DNA from: an uncultured Lachnospiraceae bacterium
GTDB lineage: Bacteria; Bacillota; Clostridia; Lachnospirales; Lachnospiraceae
Assembly: GCA_947089905.1 (NCBI GenBank)
Contig: CAMUMG010000007.1
Span: 87,542-151,541 of the forward strand
Reading direction: 5' to 3'
Length of the DNA: 64,000 nucleotides
The translations under genes and the position numbers were made by a program. The first letter of the stretch is position 1; each line of letters begins with the position of its first letter. The notes beneath the pieces are model-generated. The model made no database searches, was not told the DNA's origin, and saw nothing but the letters and a program-made list of their open reading frames with translations. Positions 8,105 through 16,320 of the stretch are shown piece after piece.

Positions 8105-9145
8105 TTAACTTTTCTCTTCTGAAGTACGATTAATAGTACGTAAAATGACAAATCCAAGCGGTCCTAAGAAAAATCCCCAGATACCAAAAAGTTGTACTCC
8201 TAAATACATAGCTATCATAGAATAAATGGGAGGAATTCCAAGTTTACCCCCTAATAATTTAGGTTCAAGAAATTCCCGAATTAATTGACATACTACAAAT
8301 AGTGTTGCTAAGACTGCGACAGAAAAAAAATCCTTTGTCAATAATTCAATTAAAATCCAAGGTCCTAAAATAAGACCTAATCCTAAAACAGGAAAAGCAT
8401 CGAAAAGTGCCATTGCAATTCCAAAAATAAGGGCATAGGGATTGCCAATCAAAAAAAGTGCAATCGAACAGAGTGCTGCGATAATTCCCATAATAATGAA
8501 TTGAGTTTTTAAATAGGCAATTCCTGTTTCAGAAAGCTGTTTTGTAATGCGGTGAACTTCTGGATAAAACTCGGAACGTTTTAATCCCTTTTTATATTCC
8601 TCCATATCCTTAATCCAAAGCAAAACAGAGGTCAAAGTAATTATAATGGTTCCTGCTGCAACAGCAATACCCGCCGCAAATTTTAAGGTATGTCTTGTCA
8701 TAGCAGGCAGAAACTTTTCTCTAATCTGTATTCCTACACTTTCCATTCCTGCAGAAAAACTTTCAAAGATTGTTCCTTCTGGAAGTCGAAAGAATCGATC
8801 ACATCCACAACAGATTCCTTCTACCTGTGTCTGTAAGTATTCTTGGTAAATTGGAAAATTTCTAAAAAACTCTGATAGTTGATTTATAAACATCTGCCCT
8901 AAAAAATAAATGCCACTTCCTGCGCCTACTAATAAGATAAGTAATCCAACTGCCCCTCCTGCCATAAGAGGAATATGCAGATATCGATGTAAAATGGCAG
9001 CAAAAGGTCTTAAAATCCACGCAATAAAGTAAGCAAATATAAAGGGTAAAAATAGTGGAAGAAGATACCGAAATCCAAGATATACCGCTGCTATACTAAT
9101 AATCCAACACAATATCTTTTTTTGACGTTTTGTCAAATATTCCAT
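8105..9145 (-). CDS. AI-2E family / YtvI-like integral membrane protein
   Basis: A 346-residue polytopic protein with about seven or eight hydrophobic segments (for example residues 12-40, 60-85, 150-175 and 205-330) and the AI-2E-family C-terminal pattern FLEPKLLGGKLGIPPI followed by a glycine-rich final helix region. B. subtilis YtvI, a sporulation membrane protein, belongs to this family; other members export autoinducer-2 or ions, so the substrate is not predictable. The frame begins at a GTG (9154) that overlaps the ribosome site GGAGG, and ATG at 9145 lies 8 bases after it, so ATG is used. It is upstream of the proS T-box but probably a separate unit. Confidence 0.85.
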   Translation of the reverse strand: MEYLTKRQKKILCWIISIAAVYLGFRYLLPLFLPFIFAYFIAWILRPFAAILHRYLHIPLMAGGAVGLLILLVGAGSGIYFLGQMFINQLSEFFRNFPIYQEYLQTQVEGICCGCDRFFRLPEGTIFESFSAGMESVGIQIREKFLPAMTRHTLKFAAGIAVAAGTIIITLTSVLLWIKDMEEYKKGLKRSEFYPEVHRITKQLSETGIAYLKTQFIIMGIIAALCSIALFLIGNPYALIFGIAMALFDAFPVLGLGLILGPWILIELLTKDFFSVAVLATLFVVCQLIREFLEPKLLGGKLGIPPIYSMIAMYLGVQLFGIWGFFLGPLGFVILRTINRTSEEKS

Positions 9146-9280
9146 TCGGTTCACCTCCGGATTTTTAATAATGTTATTATTTTGTTCCGGACAGTGTTAT
9201 TTCATAAGGGAAAATTTTATGTAAAAATGGTACTTTTCTGTCAGATTGTCTTATTCTTGAAAAATTTTTAGAATACAAAA

Positions 9281-9317
9281 TGTACCGATATGCTTGGATA
9301 TAAGCAATATCGGTACA
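9281..9317. other. Stable hairpin in a 304-bp gene-free gap
   Basis: TGTACCGATATGCTT (9281-9295) pairs with AAGCAATATCGGTACA (9302-9317) with one bulged A. It has no T-run directly after it on the plus strand and only TTTTGT on the minus strand. The rest of the gap 9146-9449 shows no protein signal; it contains GAGAATACC near 9348, also present in the structured gap near 13.5 kb. Possibly a small RNA or the end of one. Confidence 0.35.
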
Positions 9318-9449
9318 TGCTGCGACATCCCGTGTTCTGTAGTAACGAGAATACCATTGGCGTTTTTAGAACTTCTCCTATATTCTCATTTTACCACATA
9401 TTTCAAAATAGATCAAGTAAAAAAGGAAAAAAATAAAAAATTTTTCATT

Positions 9450-10202
9450 TTATATCAAAATTGCAGATATCAATGAATATCCCTCTTTTGCCGCCTTTTC
9501 TACGAATCTAATCCCATTTAATAATGTAAATTCTCCCTGTTCTGCCTTTAATTCTACCAGTTCATCTGGAATATAAACTTTAGGATTATTTTCTAAAGGA
9601 AATTCTCTTTTACCGAGAATTCTCTTTGGAGAAATGAAAAGCTTTGTTTGATCTGATTTTGGTTTACAAGCTTCTGACTCTAAAACTTGTGCTAACCACT
9701 CTGGTTTACACCAAGTACTATCTAAAATTAAATCATAATTTCTAAAATTAAAATAATCAATACCATAAATTTCTTTATATCTTCTATCCTCTGTCTGAGC
9801 CCTAAGTTTTAATTGTTCTATTGTTTCTTCTATACAAGAATACTTCTCTACAGCTCCTCTATTATCATGAAACACTCTTTGTGCTGCTATCTCTAAACTG
9901 ACTGATAAAAAGACTTTAAAGGAATGTTCCACAAAATTCCATGCCAATCTGGAATCAAAGACTATCTTTTTTTCTGGATTTTCTTTTGAAATTTTTGCTG
10001 TAGCATCATCGATCATTTTGTCATACTTTGGATCTTTACACATTTTTTGATTCATTTCCAAAACACTGATTCCTAACTGTATTGCTAAAGAACGTTGTAC
10101 TTTTCCAGTGGAATAAATTTCATATCCATATTGGTTTTCTAATATTTTACATATTGTAGACTTTCCACTTCCTAAATTTCCAGTTAATGTTATATGATTC
10201 AT
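9450..10202 (-). CDS. Cytidylate/shikimate-type P-loop kinase with ParB-like tail
   Basis: A 250-residue protein. Residues 8-16 are the Walker A loop GNLGSGKST, and the first 180 residues follow the cytidylate-kinase-like (archaeal type, AAA_18) pattern, with YEIYSTGKVQR, the base-binding region IVFDSRLAW and the lid RAQTEDRRYKEIYG. It is therefore likely a nucleotide or small-molecule kinase. The last 65 residues resemble the ParB/sulfiredoxin fold: FISPKRILG and later FTLLNGIRFVEKAAKEG, compared with the ParB pattern E-L-x-x-G-x-R-x-x-A-x-x-x-G. Such a fusion is not one I know with a defined role. It stands alone, convergent with nothing, and is divergent from the LTA-synthase-like gene. 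Confidence 0.65.
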   Translation of the reverse strand: MNHITLTGNLGSGKSTICKILENQYGYEIYSTGKVQRSLAIQLGISVLEMNQKMCKDPKYDKMIDDATAKISKENPEKKIVFDSRLAWNFVEHSFKVFLSVSLEIAAQRVFHDNRGAVEKYSCIEETIEQLKLRAQTEDRRYKEIYGIDYFNFRNYDLILDSTWCKPEWLAQVLESEACKPKSDQTKLFISPKRILGKREFPLENNPKVYIPDELVELKAEQGEFTLLNGIRFVEKAAKEGYSLISAILI

Positions 10203-10289
10203 AAGTGCCTCCCTCGTTTAAAATTTAATTTTCGTAAAACTTGACTATATTTTAAACAAATTCGTCATAAATTCTTAAGAAAACTTCCA

Positions 10290-10318
10290 TTGGATTATTT
10301 ACGAATCTATGATACACT
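10290..10318 (+). promoter_or_regulatory. Probable promoter of the LTA-synthase-like gene
   Basis: TTGGAT (10290-10295), 17-base spacer, TACACT (10313-10318), 57 bases before the ATG. Confidence 0.5.
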
Positions 10319-10374
10319 ATCAGACGTTAAATAGCAATGGGCAATCTTAAACAAGAAAAGAAAGAGGTGTAACC

Positions 10375-12546
10375 ATGGAGGAGAAAACTTCTCATCCTAC
10401 ATTGCAAAGTTTAAAGTCAATCTTGCTTTCTCCTGTTAAACGATGCTTTTTTATTGGACTTATCTTAGAACTTTTTGTTGAAATATGTTCTAGATGTTCT
10501 CTTTGGAAAGCTATTGTTTTTTTAGTAACGAATCCTTTTGTCTTTTTGTATAATCTATTGATTATTACAGCTACTTTATCGATCTCTTTGATCGTAAGAC
10601 GTAAAGTATTTGCTCTTATCTTAACATCGTTACTTTGGATTATTGTAGGAGTTGTTGACTTGATTTTACTTCAATTTCGAACCACTCCTTTTACCGCAGT
10701 AGATATTACTTTGCTTAGTTCTACAATCCAAATTATTCCACACTATCTCAATACATTTTATCTTATTTTAATTGGGATTGGAACTGTACTTTTAATTACA
10801 GGATTAATTATTTTATATAAAAAAGCTCCAAAATACAAAGGAATTCTACATCGTTTTCGTAGTTTTACTTTTTGTGTTATGTTTACACTATCTATTTTTG
10901 GACTAACTCATATTTATGTATTTGTAGGATTATTATCTGAAAACTTTGGAAATCTTGCAGATGCTTATCATTCCTATGGACTGCCTTATTGCTTTATCAA
11001 TAGTATTATTAATACAGGAATTGATAAACCAAAAAATTATTCCCAAAAGACGATTACACAGATTGTAGATAGTTTAGAAAATGGAATTGTAATTAAGGCT
11101 TCTGATATTTCACCAACTCAAAAGCCAAAAACACCTTCTGCTACTGCTGTATTGACGCCAATTCCTCCTAAAATACCAACCGATGAATTAAATATTCCTC
11201 AAACAATACCAACTAAAAAGACTCCAAACATTATTATGTTGCAGCTAGAATCCTTTTTTGATCCGACTTCTATTATAGGTTCTACCTTTACTAAAGATCC
11301 TATTCCGAATTTTCGATACTTAAAGGAAGCTTATACCTCTGGCTATCTGAGTGTCCCAAGTGTTGGTGCGGGAACCGCCAATACAGAATTTGAAGCAATT
11401 ACTGGAATGAATTTAGACTTTTTTGGTCCGGGCGAATATCCCTATAAAACAATTCTTCAACAGACTACTTGTGAAAGTATTGGATATAATTTAAAGCCAT
11501 TGGGATATCAGACACATGCCCTGCATAATAATGATGGCACTTTTTATGGGAGAAATACCGTATTCTCCCAACTTGGTTTTGATACATTTACTTCCATTGA
11601 ATATATGGAAGATCTGGAATTTACACCTCTTGGCTGGGCTAAAGATAGTATTTTAACCGATGAAATAAGAAAAATTCTTGAAAGTACAAAAACTCAAGAT
11701 TTTATTTATGCAATTTCTGTTCAAGGACATGGAGCCTATCCTACACAGGCAATATTAGAAGATCCAGAAATCGATCTCACTTTGCCAGAAGGATTTTCAA
11801 AGGAAACATATTATGGAATGTTATACTATTCTAATGAAATCCATAAGATGGATCACTTTATTGGTGAATTAGTTTCCTATTTAGAACAGTGTGGAGAACC
11901 AACCGTTCTTATTATGTATGGCGATCACCTGCCTGGATTTTCTCTTTTGCCAGAACAACTTACAAATAACTCTTTATTTCAAACAGAATATGTACTTTGG
12001 AGTAATTTTGAATTAGAACGAGAACAAATGGATTTAGAAGCTTATCAACTATATCCTTATTTATTTGAACGCTTAGACATTCAAGAGGGATTAATTCCAA
12101 AACTACACAGAACCCAAAAAGACTCTGATATTTATTTAGAACAATTAAAAATGTTAGAATATGATATGTTATATGGTAATTTAGACTGTTATGGGGGAGT
12201 GAACCCATTTAAGCCAACAAATTTGCAGATGGGAACAACCCCTGCAAGTATTTATAGTTATCGTGTAAACATCTCAGATACTGATTCTGAACAATATTTA
12301 CTGCATATCGTTGGAGATTACTTTAATACCTACAGCCGTCTTTGTATTAATGGCAGTCCAGTAAAAGATGTACAGATAGAAAGCCGAAATCTGCTTGTTG
12401 CAGATAATCTAAAGCTTAAAAATGGTGATAAGATCAGTATTGCACAAATTGGAAAAGATGGAAAGATCTTAAGTTCTACCAATGAACTTATTGTCCAACT
12501 TCCTATTTCACCAACACCTATTTCAGAAAAAGAACAGGAAGAGTAA
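10375..12546 (+). CDS. LTA synthase family (sulfatase-fold) membrane enzyme
   Basis: A 723-residue protein with five N-terminal membrane helices (about residues 22-37, 46-72, 78-100, 125-148 and 163-186), a Pro/Thr-rich linker (245-283) and an extracellular sulfatase-fold domain. Metal ligands of the alkaline-phosphatase superfamily are visible: Glu292 in LQLESFFD, the probable nucleophile Thr334 in GAGTANTEFE (compare GKTSDSEF of LtaS), and Asp-His in YGDHLPG. The family polymerises glycerol-phosphate on lipoteichoic acid or modifies other envelope glycans with phospholipid-derived groups. The C-terminal 120 residues, after the catalytic domain, form an extra beta-rich module. Start ATG with AGAGGTG upstream. 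Monocistronic, ended by a clear terminator. Confidence 0.9.
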   Translation: MEEKTSHPTLQSLKSILLSPVKRCFFIGLILELFVEICSRCSLWKAIVFLVTNPFVFLYNLLIITATLSISLIVRRKVFALILTSLLWIIVGVVDLILLQFRTTPFTAVDITLLSSTIQIIPHYLNTFYLILIGIGTVLLITGLIILYKKAPKYKGILHRFRSFTFCVMFTLSIFGLTHIYVFVGLLSENFGNLADAYHSYGLPYCFINSIINTGIDKPKNYSQKTITQIVDSLENGIVIKASDISPTQKPKTPSATAVLTPIPPKIPTDELNIPQTIPTKKTPNIIMLQLESFFDPTSIIGSTFTKDPIPNFRYLKEAYTSGYLSVPSVGAGTANTEFEAITGMNLDFFGPGEYPYKTILQQTTCESIGYNLKPLGYQTHALHNNDGTFYGRNTVFSQLGFDTFTSIEYMEDLEFTPLGWAKDSILTDEIRKILESTKTQDFIYAISVQGHGAYPTQAILEDPEIDLTLPEGFSKETYYGMLYYSNEIHKMDHFIGELVSYLEQCGEPTVLIMYGDHLPGFSLLPEQLTNNSLFQTEYVLWSNFELEREQMDLEAYQLYPYLFERLDIQEGLIPKLHRTQKDSDIYLEQLKMLEYDMLYGNLDCYGGVNPFKPTNLQMGTTPASIYSYRVNISDTDSEQYLLHIVGDYFNTYSRLCINGSPVKDVQIESRNLLVADNLKLKNGDKISIAQIGKDGKILSSTNELIVQLPISPTPISEKEQEE

Positions 12547-12551
12547 AAAAC

Positions 12552-12600
12552 GATGCCGCAAAATAGATTTTTAATACTAAATTGCGGCATCATTATTTTA
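12552..12600. terminator. Bidirectional terminator
   Basis: GATGCCGCAA (12552-12561) pairs with TTGCGGCATC (12582-12591), between the convergent LTA-synthase-like and PARG-like genes; T- and A-rich on either side. Confidence 0.75.
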
Positions 12601-13407
12601 ATTAGTAAAAATGGAAAATTCTTTTAAACACTCCTTCGATTCTGAACGATCAAAAATAGCAAAACAAATACTTTCAAAATCCTTTTGATAGCCCTTTTCT
12701 AGTAATTCTTTCCACCAATTTGCTACATCGTGTGGATCGTTTTGAAATACTCCACACCCATATGCCCCTAAAATTAAATTTTTTGCCCCTTCTTTTTTAA
12801 AAATCTGAAGACTTCTTTCCATTCGTACTTTCATTTTTTGTTTTGCTAAATTCGAATCTTCGCCCTTTAATAAAACCTGTCCATAATTGACTGCTGGCAG
12901 TGTTAAAACCGATGCAAGCACAGGAGTTTCTAAAAGTTCAAATTTCTCATTTCGAAAAAATACAACATCTGGCGAATAAATTGCTCCATCTGTATAAATC
13001 ATAGAACGTGTATTTCTATTTTTTTCATAATACTCCCAGTGTGCTGTTAATGTATCATATAATCCACTGGAAACTGCTAAACTTTCCTCTTGCGCCATGG
13101 CTCCATTTAAAAATCCGCCTCCCGGATTTTTTGCACTTGCAAAATTTAATACGCCAATTTTTTCTTTTTTTGCATGAACAGCATCTAAAATTGCTCGTAC
13201 TGTTTGGAAAGAATTTACATAGATTACACACGATTGTCTATCTGCTTTTGTTGCTTCCTGCTCTAGTTTTTCCTCTGGAGCAATATAATGACTGTTTTCA
13301 ATCGAGTTTTTGTGCATTGGCTCAATTTGTATTTTTTTATTATTCCAAATATAAAAACCATTTTTTAAAATTTCTAATGTTTCTTTTGCAACTGCTTTTC
13401 GATTCAT
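12598..13407 (-). CDS. TIGR02452 family protein, PARG-like macrodomain hydrolase
   Basis: A 269-residue protein of the microbial PARG family (DUF2263/TIGR02452). The poly(ADP-ribose) glycohydrolase signature is intact: ASAKNPGGGFLNG followed by AMAQEESLA, in which the second Glu of QEE is the catalytic residue in characterised bacterial PARGs. Further matches are LGAYGCGVFQNDP near residue 215. It would remove ADP-ribose from proteins or hydrolyse related nucleotides in the cytoplasm. It is the third gene after an unknown protein and a class V aminotransferase on the same strand, separated from them by a structured 160-bp gap. ATG start with GAGG in the recurrent AGAAATGAGG leader motif. Confidence 0.88.
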   Translation of the reverse strand: MNRKAVAKETLEILKNGFYIWNNKKIQIEPMHKNSIENSHYIAPEEKLEQEATKADRQSCVIYVNSFQTVRAILDAVHAKKEKIGVLNFASAKNPGGGFLNGAMAQEESLAVSSGLYDTLTAHWEYYEKNRNTRSMIYTDGAIYSPDVVFFRNEKFELLETPVLASVLTLPAVNYGQVLLKGEDSNLAKQKMKVRMERSLQIFKKEGAKNLILGAYGCGVFQNDPHDVANWWKELLEKGYQKDFESICFAIFDRSESKECLKEFSIFTN

Positions 13408-13411
13408 TTTT

Positions 13412-13560
13412 CCTCATTTCTACACAGACTGTTTGTTCCAATCCACTCGCGGCAGTTAAGAACAAAACAATTATGTGGATTGCTTCATGACAGTAGAGAA
13501 TACCGCTTTCGCTCCACCCGCTACTGCCGTTATAATTGTTCCTAACAATTTCTTTTGCTA
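13412..13560 (-). other. Compact structured intergenic region
   Basis: Between the aminotransferase stop and the PARG-like start several complementary segments interlock. On the plus strand TTTGTTC (13432-13438) pairs with GAACAAA (13460-13466), while CAATCCAC, immediately after the first arm, pairs with GTGGATTG near 13475-13482; this order makes a pseudoknot. GGCAGT near 13451 pairs with ACTGCC near 13523, CAGTAG near 13491 with CTACTG near 13520, and AACAATTAT with ATAATTGTT. Positions are accurate to a base or two. It may be a cis-acting RNA, or a short dispersed repeat. Confidence 0.45.
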
Positions 13561-13567
13561 TTAATTA

Positions 13568-14602
13568 TTAAAATATGGTTGTCTTTTTACATAAACCCCC
13601 GATTGTTTTTAAAAGCTGTCTTACTTCTTCTTGTGTATTAAACCATCCGAAACTTGCCCTTACAAATTCTTCTATTTTTGCAGCTTTCAGCCATTCTGAC
13701 AAATATGGTTCTGTATCACGAGCAGTCCGAAGAACAATCTGTCCTTCCTGTTTTATCCGATTTACAAGCCAATCTGCGGAATAACCATGTAGAGCAAACG
13801 TAACTATTCCTGTTCGTTCTTTTTCTAGTGTTGGGCCTAAGACAATCGTATCTGAAAAGGCTTGTAATCCCTCTAAAAGTTCTGCTGATAGTTCCTGTTC
13901 TTTTTGAAGCTTTTCTCGTTGCCCGTCCATTCCCCAAAGCAGTGTTTTACACAGGCTTTCTAATACTGTTTGACTAATTTGCTCTTCTTTTAAAACATTG
14001 GGCATTGTTTCAAAAATATTTTCTCGTTTACATAGAAAACCTCCACATCCCTGTTTTCCATATAATTTCTTATGACCAGAAAAAATTAAAATATCAGCCT
14101 GCATTTTCTCAAATTCTATTGGTAAAATACCTGCTGACTGAGCTGCGTCTAAAATGGTAACTGCGCCATAAGCATGAGCCTTGGAAAAAATATCTTCTGC
14201 TGGAGTAATTGCTCCTGTTAAACTTCCAACTTGATTAATAATCACAACATCTGGCGGATAAAGAAAAAATTGTTGTTTTAGTGCTTTCCAGTCAGGTACT
14301 GCAGTATTTGGATCTATCGGAAGGAAAAAAAGACGAATTCCATCTTGATATTTTCGTACTGAAACTGTCCGTATCGTAACATCTGGCTCAAAGGAAGTTA
14401 GATAAACTGTAGAATTTTCATTTAATTTTAAGGAATGAATTACTGTATATAGTGCCTCCTTTGCAGATGATGTTAAAAAAACCTGCTCTGGAGTTGCCTT
14501 AAAGAAATGGGCGATTGTATTTTTTAATGGGCTTAAAGAATCATTGCTCCAAAAATCTATTGGTTTTGGATATGTATCCGCTGCATTATCCAAATAAATC
14601 AT
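13568..14602 (-). CDS. Aminotransferase class V, cysteine-desulfurase-like
   Basis: A 344-residue PLP enzyme of the class V (NifS/IscS/CsdA) fold. The N-terminus MIYLDNAADTYPKP is the family opening, TILDAAQSAG holds the PLP-binding Asp and Gln, and SGHKKLYGKQGCG carries the Schiff-base Lys. The segment that should carry the mobile active-site Cys loop is shortened near the C-terminus (ARDTEPYLSEW in place of the RSGHHCAQP-type sequence), so desulfurase activity is uncertain and a lyase or selenocysteine-lyase-like role on another substrate is possible. It starts 4 bases after the stop of the unknown upstream gene, so they are translationally coupled. Confidence 0.82.
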   Translation of the reverse strand: MIYLDNAADTYPKPIDFWSNDSLSPLKNTIAHFFKATPEQVFLTSSAKEALYTVIHSLKLNENSTVYLTSFEPDVTIRTVSVRKYQDGIRLFFLPIDPNTAVPDWKALKQQFFLYPPDVVIINQVGSLTGAITPAEDIFSKAHAYGAVTILDAAQSAGILPIEFEKMQADILIFSGHKKLYGKQGCGGFLCKRENIFETMPNVLKEEQISQTVLESLCKTLLWGMDGQREKLQKEQELSAELLEGLQAFSDTIVLGPTLEKERTGIVTFALHGYSADWLVNRIKQEGQIVLRTARDTEPYLSEWLKAAKIEEFVRASFGWFNTQEEVRQLLKTIGGLCKKTTIF

Positions 14603-14606
14603 TCTA

Positions 14607-15521
14607 TCATTCCTCCGATTGCTCTTTCTTTGGATTCTGACATCTGATTTTTTCTAACATCTGTTCTACCTCTCCAATCAAAATTGCTGCTTGTTCTTTC
14701 ATTTGAATCTCACTTCCTTGTGTTTGTATCACATTTTTTACTGAATTTAAAAAGTTATGATTTTGTTTCGTATCTTCTGGAATCGAAAAACGCCATCGAA
14801 TCCATCTTCCGTTGTTTCCAGTAAAAATAATCTCTTTTTCTTTGGAACAAATTTCTTGTTTTGCCTCTATCTCTTCCTTTACTTCACGTACTCTTATTGT
14901 AAATTCATTTAAAGAACCATTTTTCCAGTCTTCTACATAACAGCCCATTACAATTTTGGATATCCTAGAAATAATTTCTTCTTCATTATGGATATACAAA
15001 TTTTCAACGAATTGTAAAAACATTTGCGCAGATGCTGAAAAAACAATATCCTCTCTGTAATATAGCATTAAAAGCCACGATTTTAAGCACTGTTCTAAAT
15101 CTTCGTGGGATCTGTCTTTAAAAATCCTTCGTACCCGTTCTGCTGCCTCTTGCTTTATCCATCTTACATGAAGTTCCATTTGTCGCTTTACTCTTGTAAT
15201 TTGCCGTAGACAAAATGCAAGATCTTTTCCTGCTTCCATGCTATGTAAAAGTTTTTGAAATAAGACTTTTTCTGGATCACTACTCTTTTTCCAAATGATC
15301 CTTCGCAGCTCTTTCATCAATCTCCGGTCTTTCTCTACCATACCATCCATTTCCTGAAAAGTCAAAGTAATTTGTGGAAGTGAATAATACCAGTCAAACA
15401 TAGCATCGGTAAGGGTTTGAAGATTTTCTGGATCTGTTTTTTTAAGTTCAATAAAGTCTTTAAATAATTGTCTTAATCCTTGTAAATAACTTAATTTCTC
15501 ATTGTCCATCCCTTCTACCAT
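14607..15521 (-). CDS. Uncharacterised helical protein coupled to the aminotransferase
   Basis: A 304-residue soluble, strongly helical, charged protein that I do not recognise. There is no signal peptide, membrane segment or metal motif. The N-terminal half is a set of Lys/Glu/Arg-rich helices, and a short beta-like patch with GNNGRWIRWRFS lies near residue 237. ATG at 15521 follows GGAAGGGGG closely; ATG five codons later is an alternative. It is the first gene from the promoter at 15642-15670 and is followed after 4 bases by the class V aminotransferase, which suggests a joint function. Confidence 0.65.
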   Translation of the reverse strand: MVEGMDNEKLSYLQGLRQLFKDFIELKKTDPENLQTLTDAMFDWYYSLPQITLTFQEMDGMVEKDRRLMKELRRIIWKKSSDPEKVLFQKLLHSMEAGKDLAFCLRQITRVKRQMELHVRWIKQEAAERVRRIFKDRSHEDLEQCLKSWLLMLYYREDIVFSASAQMFLQFVENLYIHNEEEIISRISKIVMGCYVEDWKNGSLNEFTIRVREVKEEIEAKQEICSKEKEIIFTGNNGRWIRWRFSIPEDTKQNHNFLNSVKNVIQTQGSEIQMKEQAAILIGEVEQMLEKIRCQNPKKEQSEE

Positions 15522-15641
15522 AAAACCCCCTTCCTAAGCCAAACTTGCAAAAGGCTCTTATAAACACTATTCGCCCTAAAACCGATTATTTTTTAATCGG
15601 TTAAAGCTATAACAAATTCTTTAAAATCAAGAAGTAATTCT

Positions 15642-15670
15642 ATTGTATTCCTTTTTTTCGCTATCGTCAA
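15642..15670 (-). promoter_or_regulatory. Promoter of the unknown-aminotransferase-PARG unit
   Basis: Minus strand TTGACG (15670-15665), 17-base spacer, TACAAT (15647-15642). A hairpin AACCGATTA/TAATCGGTT (15580-15602) lies in the 120-nt leader, and GGCTCTT overlapping the -35 box recurs as AAGAGCC in the leader near 15555. Confidence 0.7.
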
Positions 15671-15737
15671 GAGCCGTTTGAAGGTATCATTCGTTCAATA
15701 TTTTGTAATTTTATATAAAAAATTAGATTTCTCTCCA

Positions 15738-16187
15738 TTAAAGAACCTTTAATAGAATTTCATAAAAGCTTTTTTCTTTTGCATAATTTCCTCTGTATTT
15801 TTTTATGACTGGACTTAAAAGAATCATAGCTACTATTAAAATAAAAAGAGAAAGGATAGAAAATGCGACAGCAAGACCACTCCTTCCACTTAAATTTAAA
15901 GAAACAGAACAAATCGCTAGTAAAATAGAAATCAGAGAAATCCCTGTATTAACCAAAATATTATTTGAATTTTCCATATTCTTATCTAGCAAAATTTTTG
16001 TTTCTATGTACCCTTTTAACAGATTATAATTTTTTTCTTGTCTAAAATCTTTTAATACTTTTTCTAACTCCCCTGTTAAATAAACTAATTTAATTCCTTT
16101 ACTTAACCATAACTCTTTTACTTTATCAATTTCTACTAGCATCTGTTCTATTGTAAGTTCTCTTTTTTTAGTAATCTGTTCTTCCAT
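15738..16187 (-). CDS. Small two-helix membrane protein of unknown function
   Basis: A 149-residue protein. Residues 1-75 are charged and helical, probably a coiled coil facing the cytoplasm, followed by two hydrophobic helices (about residues 79-99 and 105-127) separated by a short polar turn with NLSGRSG. The overall plan, a coiled region plus a helical hairpin, resembles SLATT/DUF-type membrane proteins, but the match is not specific enough to name a family. The ribosome site is weak (AAAAAGAAAG before ATG). It is downstream of phosphoglucomutase on the same strand, after its terminator. Confidence 0.6.
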   Translation of the reverse strand: MEEQITKKRELTIEQMLVEIDKVKELWLSKGIKLVYLTGELEKVLKDFRQEKNYNLLKGYIETKILLDKNMENSNNILVNTGISLISILLAICSVSLNLSGRSGLAVAFSILSLFILIVAMILLSPVIKKYRGNYAKEKSFYEILLKVL

Positions 16188-16250
16188 TCTTTCTTTTTGA
16201 AAATTTTTATTTTCAATCTTTCTCCTCTTTTATTTTTCATTTTAAATCAA

Positions 16251-16299
16251 AAACTTGCTGTTCGATATAGATTACTTCAAAAAACCGAACAGCAAGTTT
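16251..16299 (-). terminator. Terminator after the phosphoglucomutase gene
   Basis: A 14-bp perfect stem, AAACTTGCTGTTCG (16251-16264) with CGAACAGCAAGTTT (16286-16299), followed on the minus strand by T-rich sequence, directly after the stop at 16321. Confidence 0.85.
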
Positions 16300-16320
16300 A
16301 CTATTTCTTATTACTTTCTA

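Noticed and set aside
13008..13490. Plus-strand open frame of 160 codons across the PARG-like gene
   Set aside because: Shadow of a well-supported minus-strand gene; composition is Phe/Leu/His-rich and no start signal is present.
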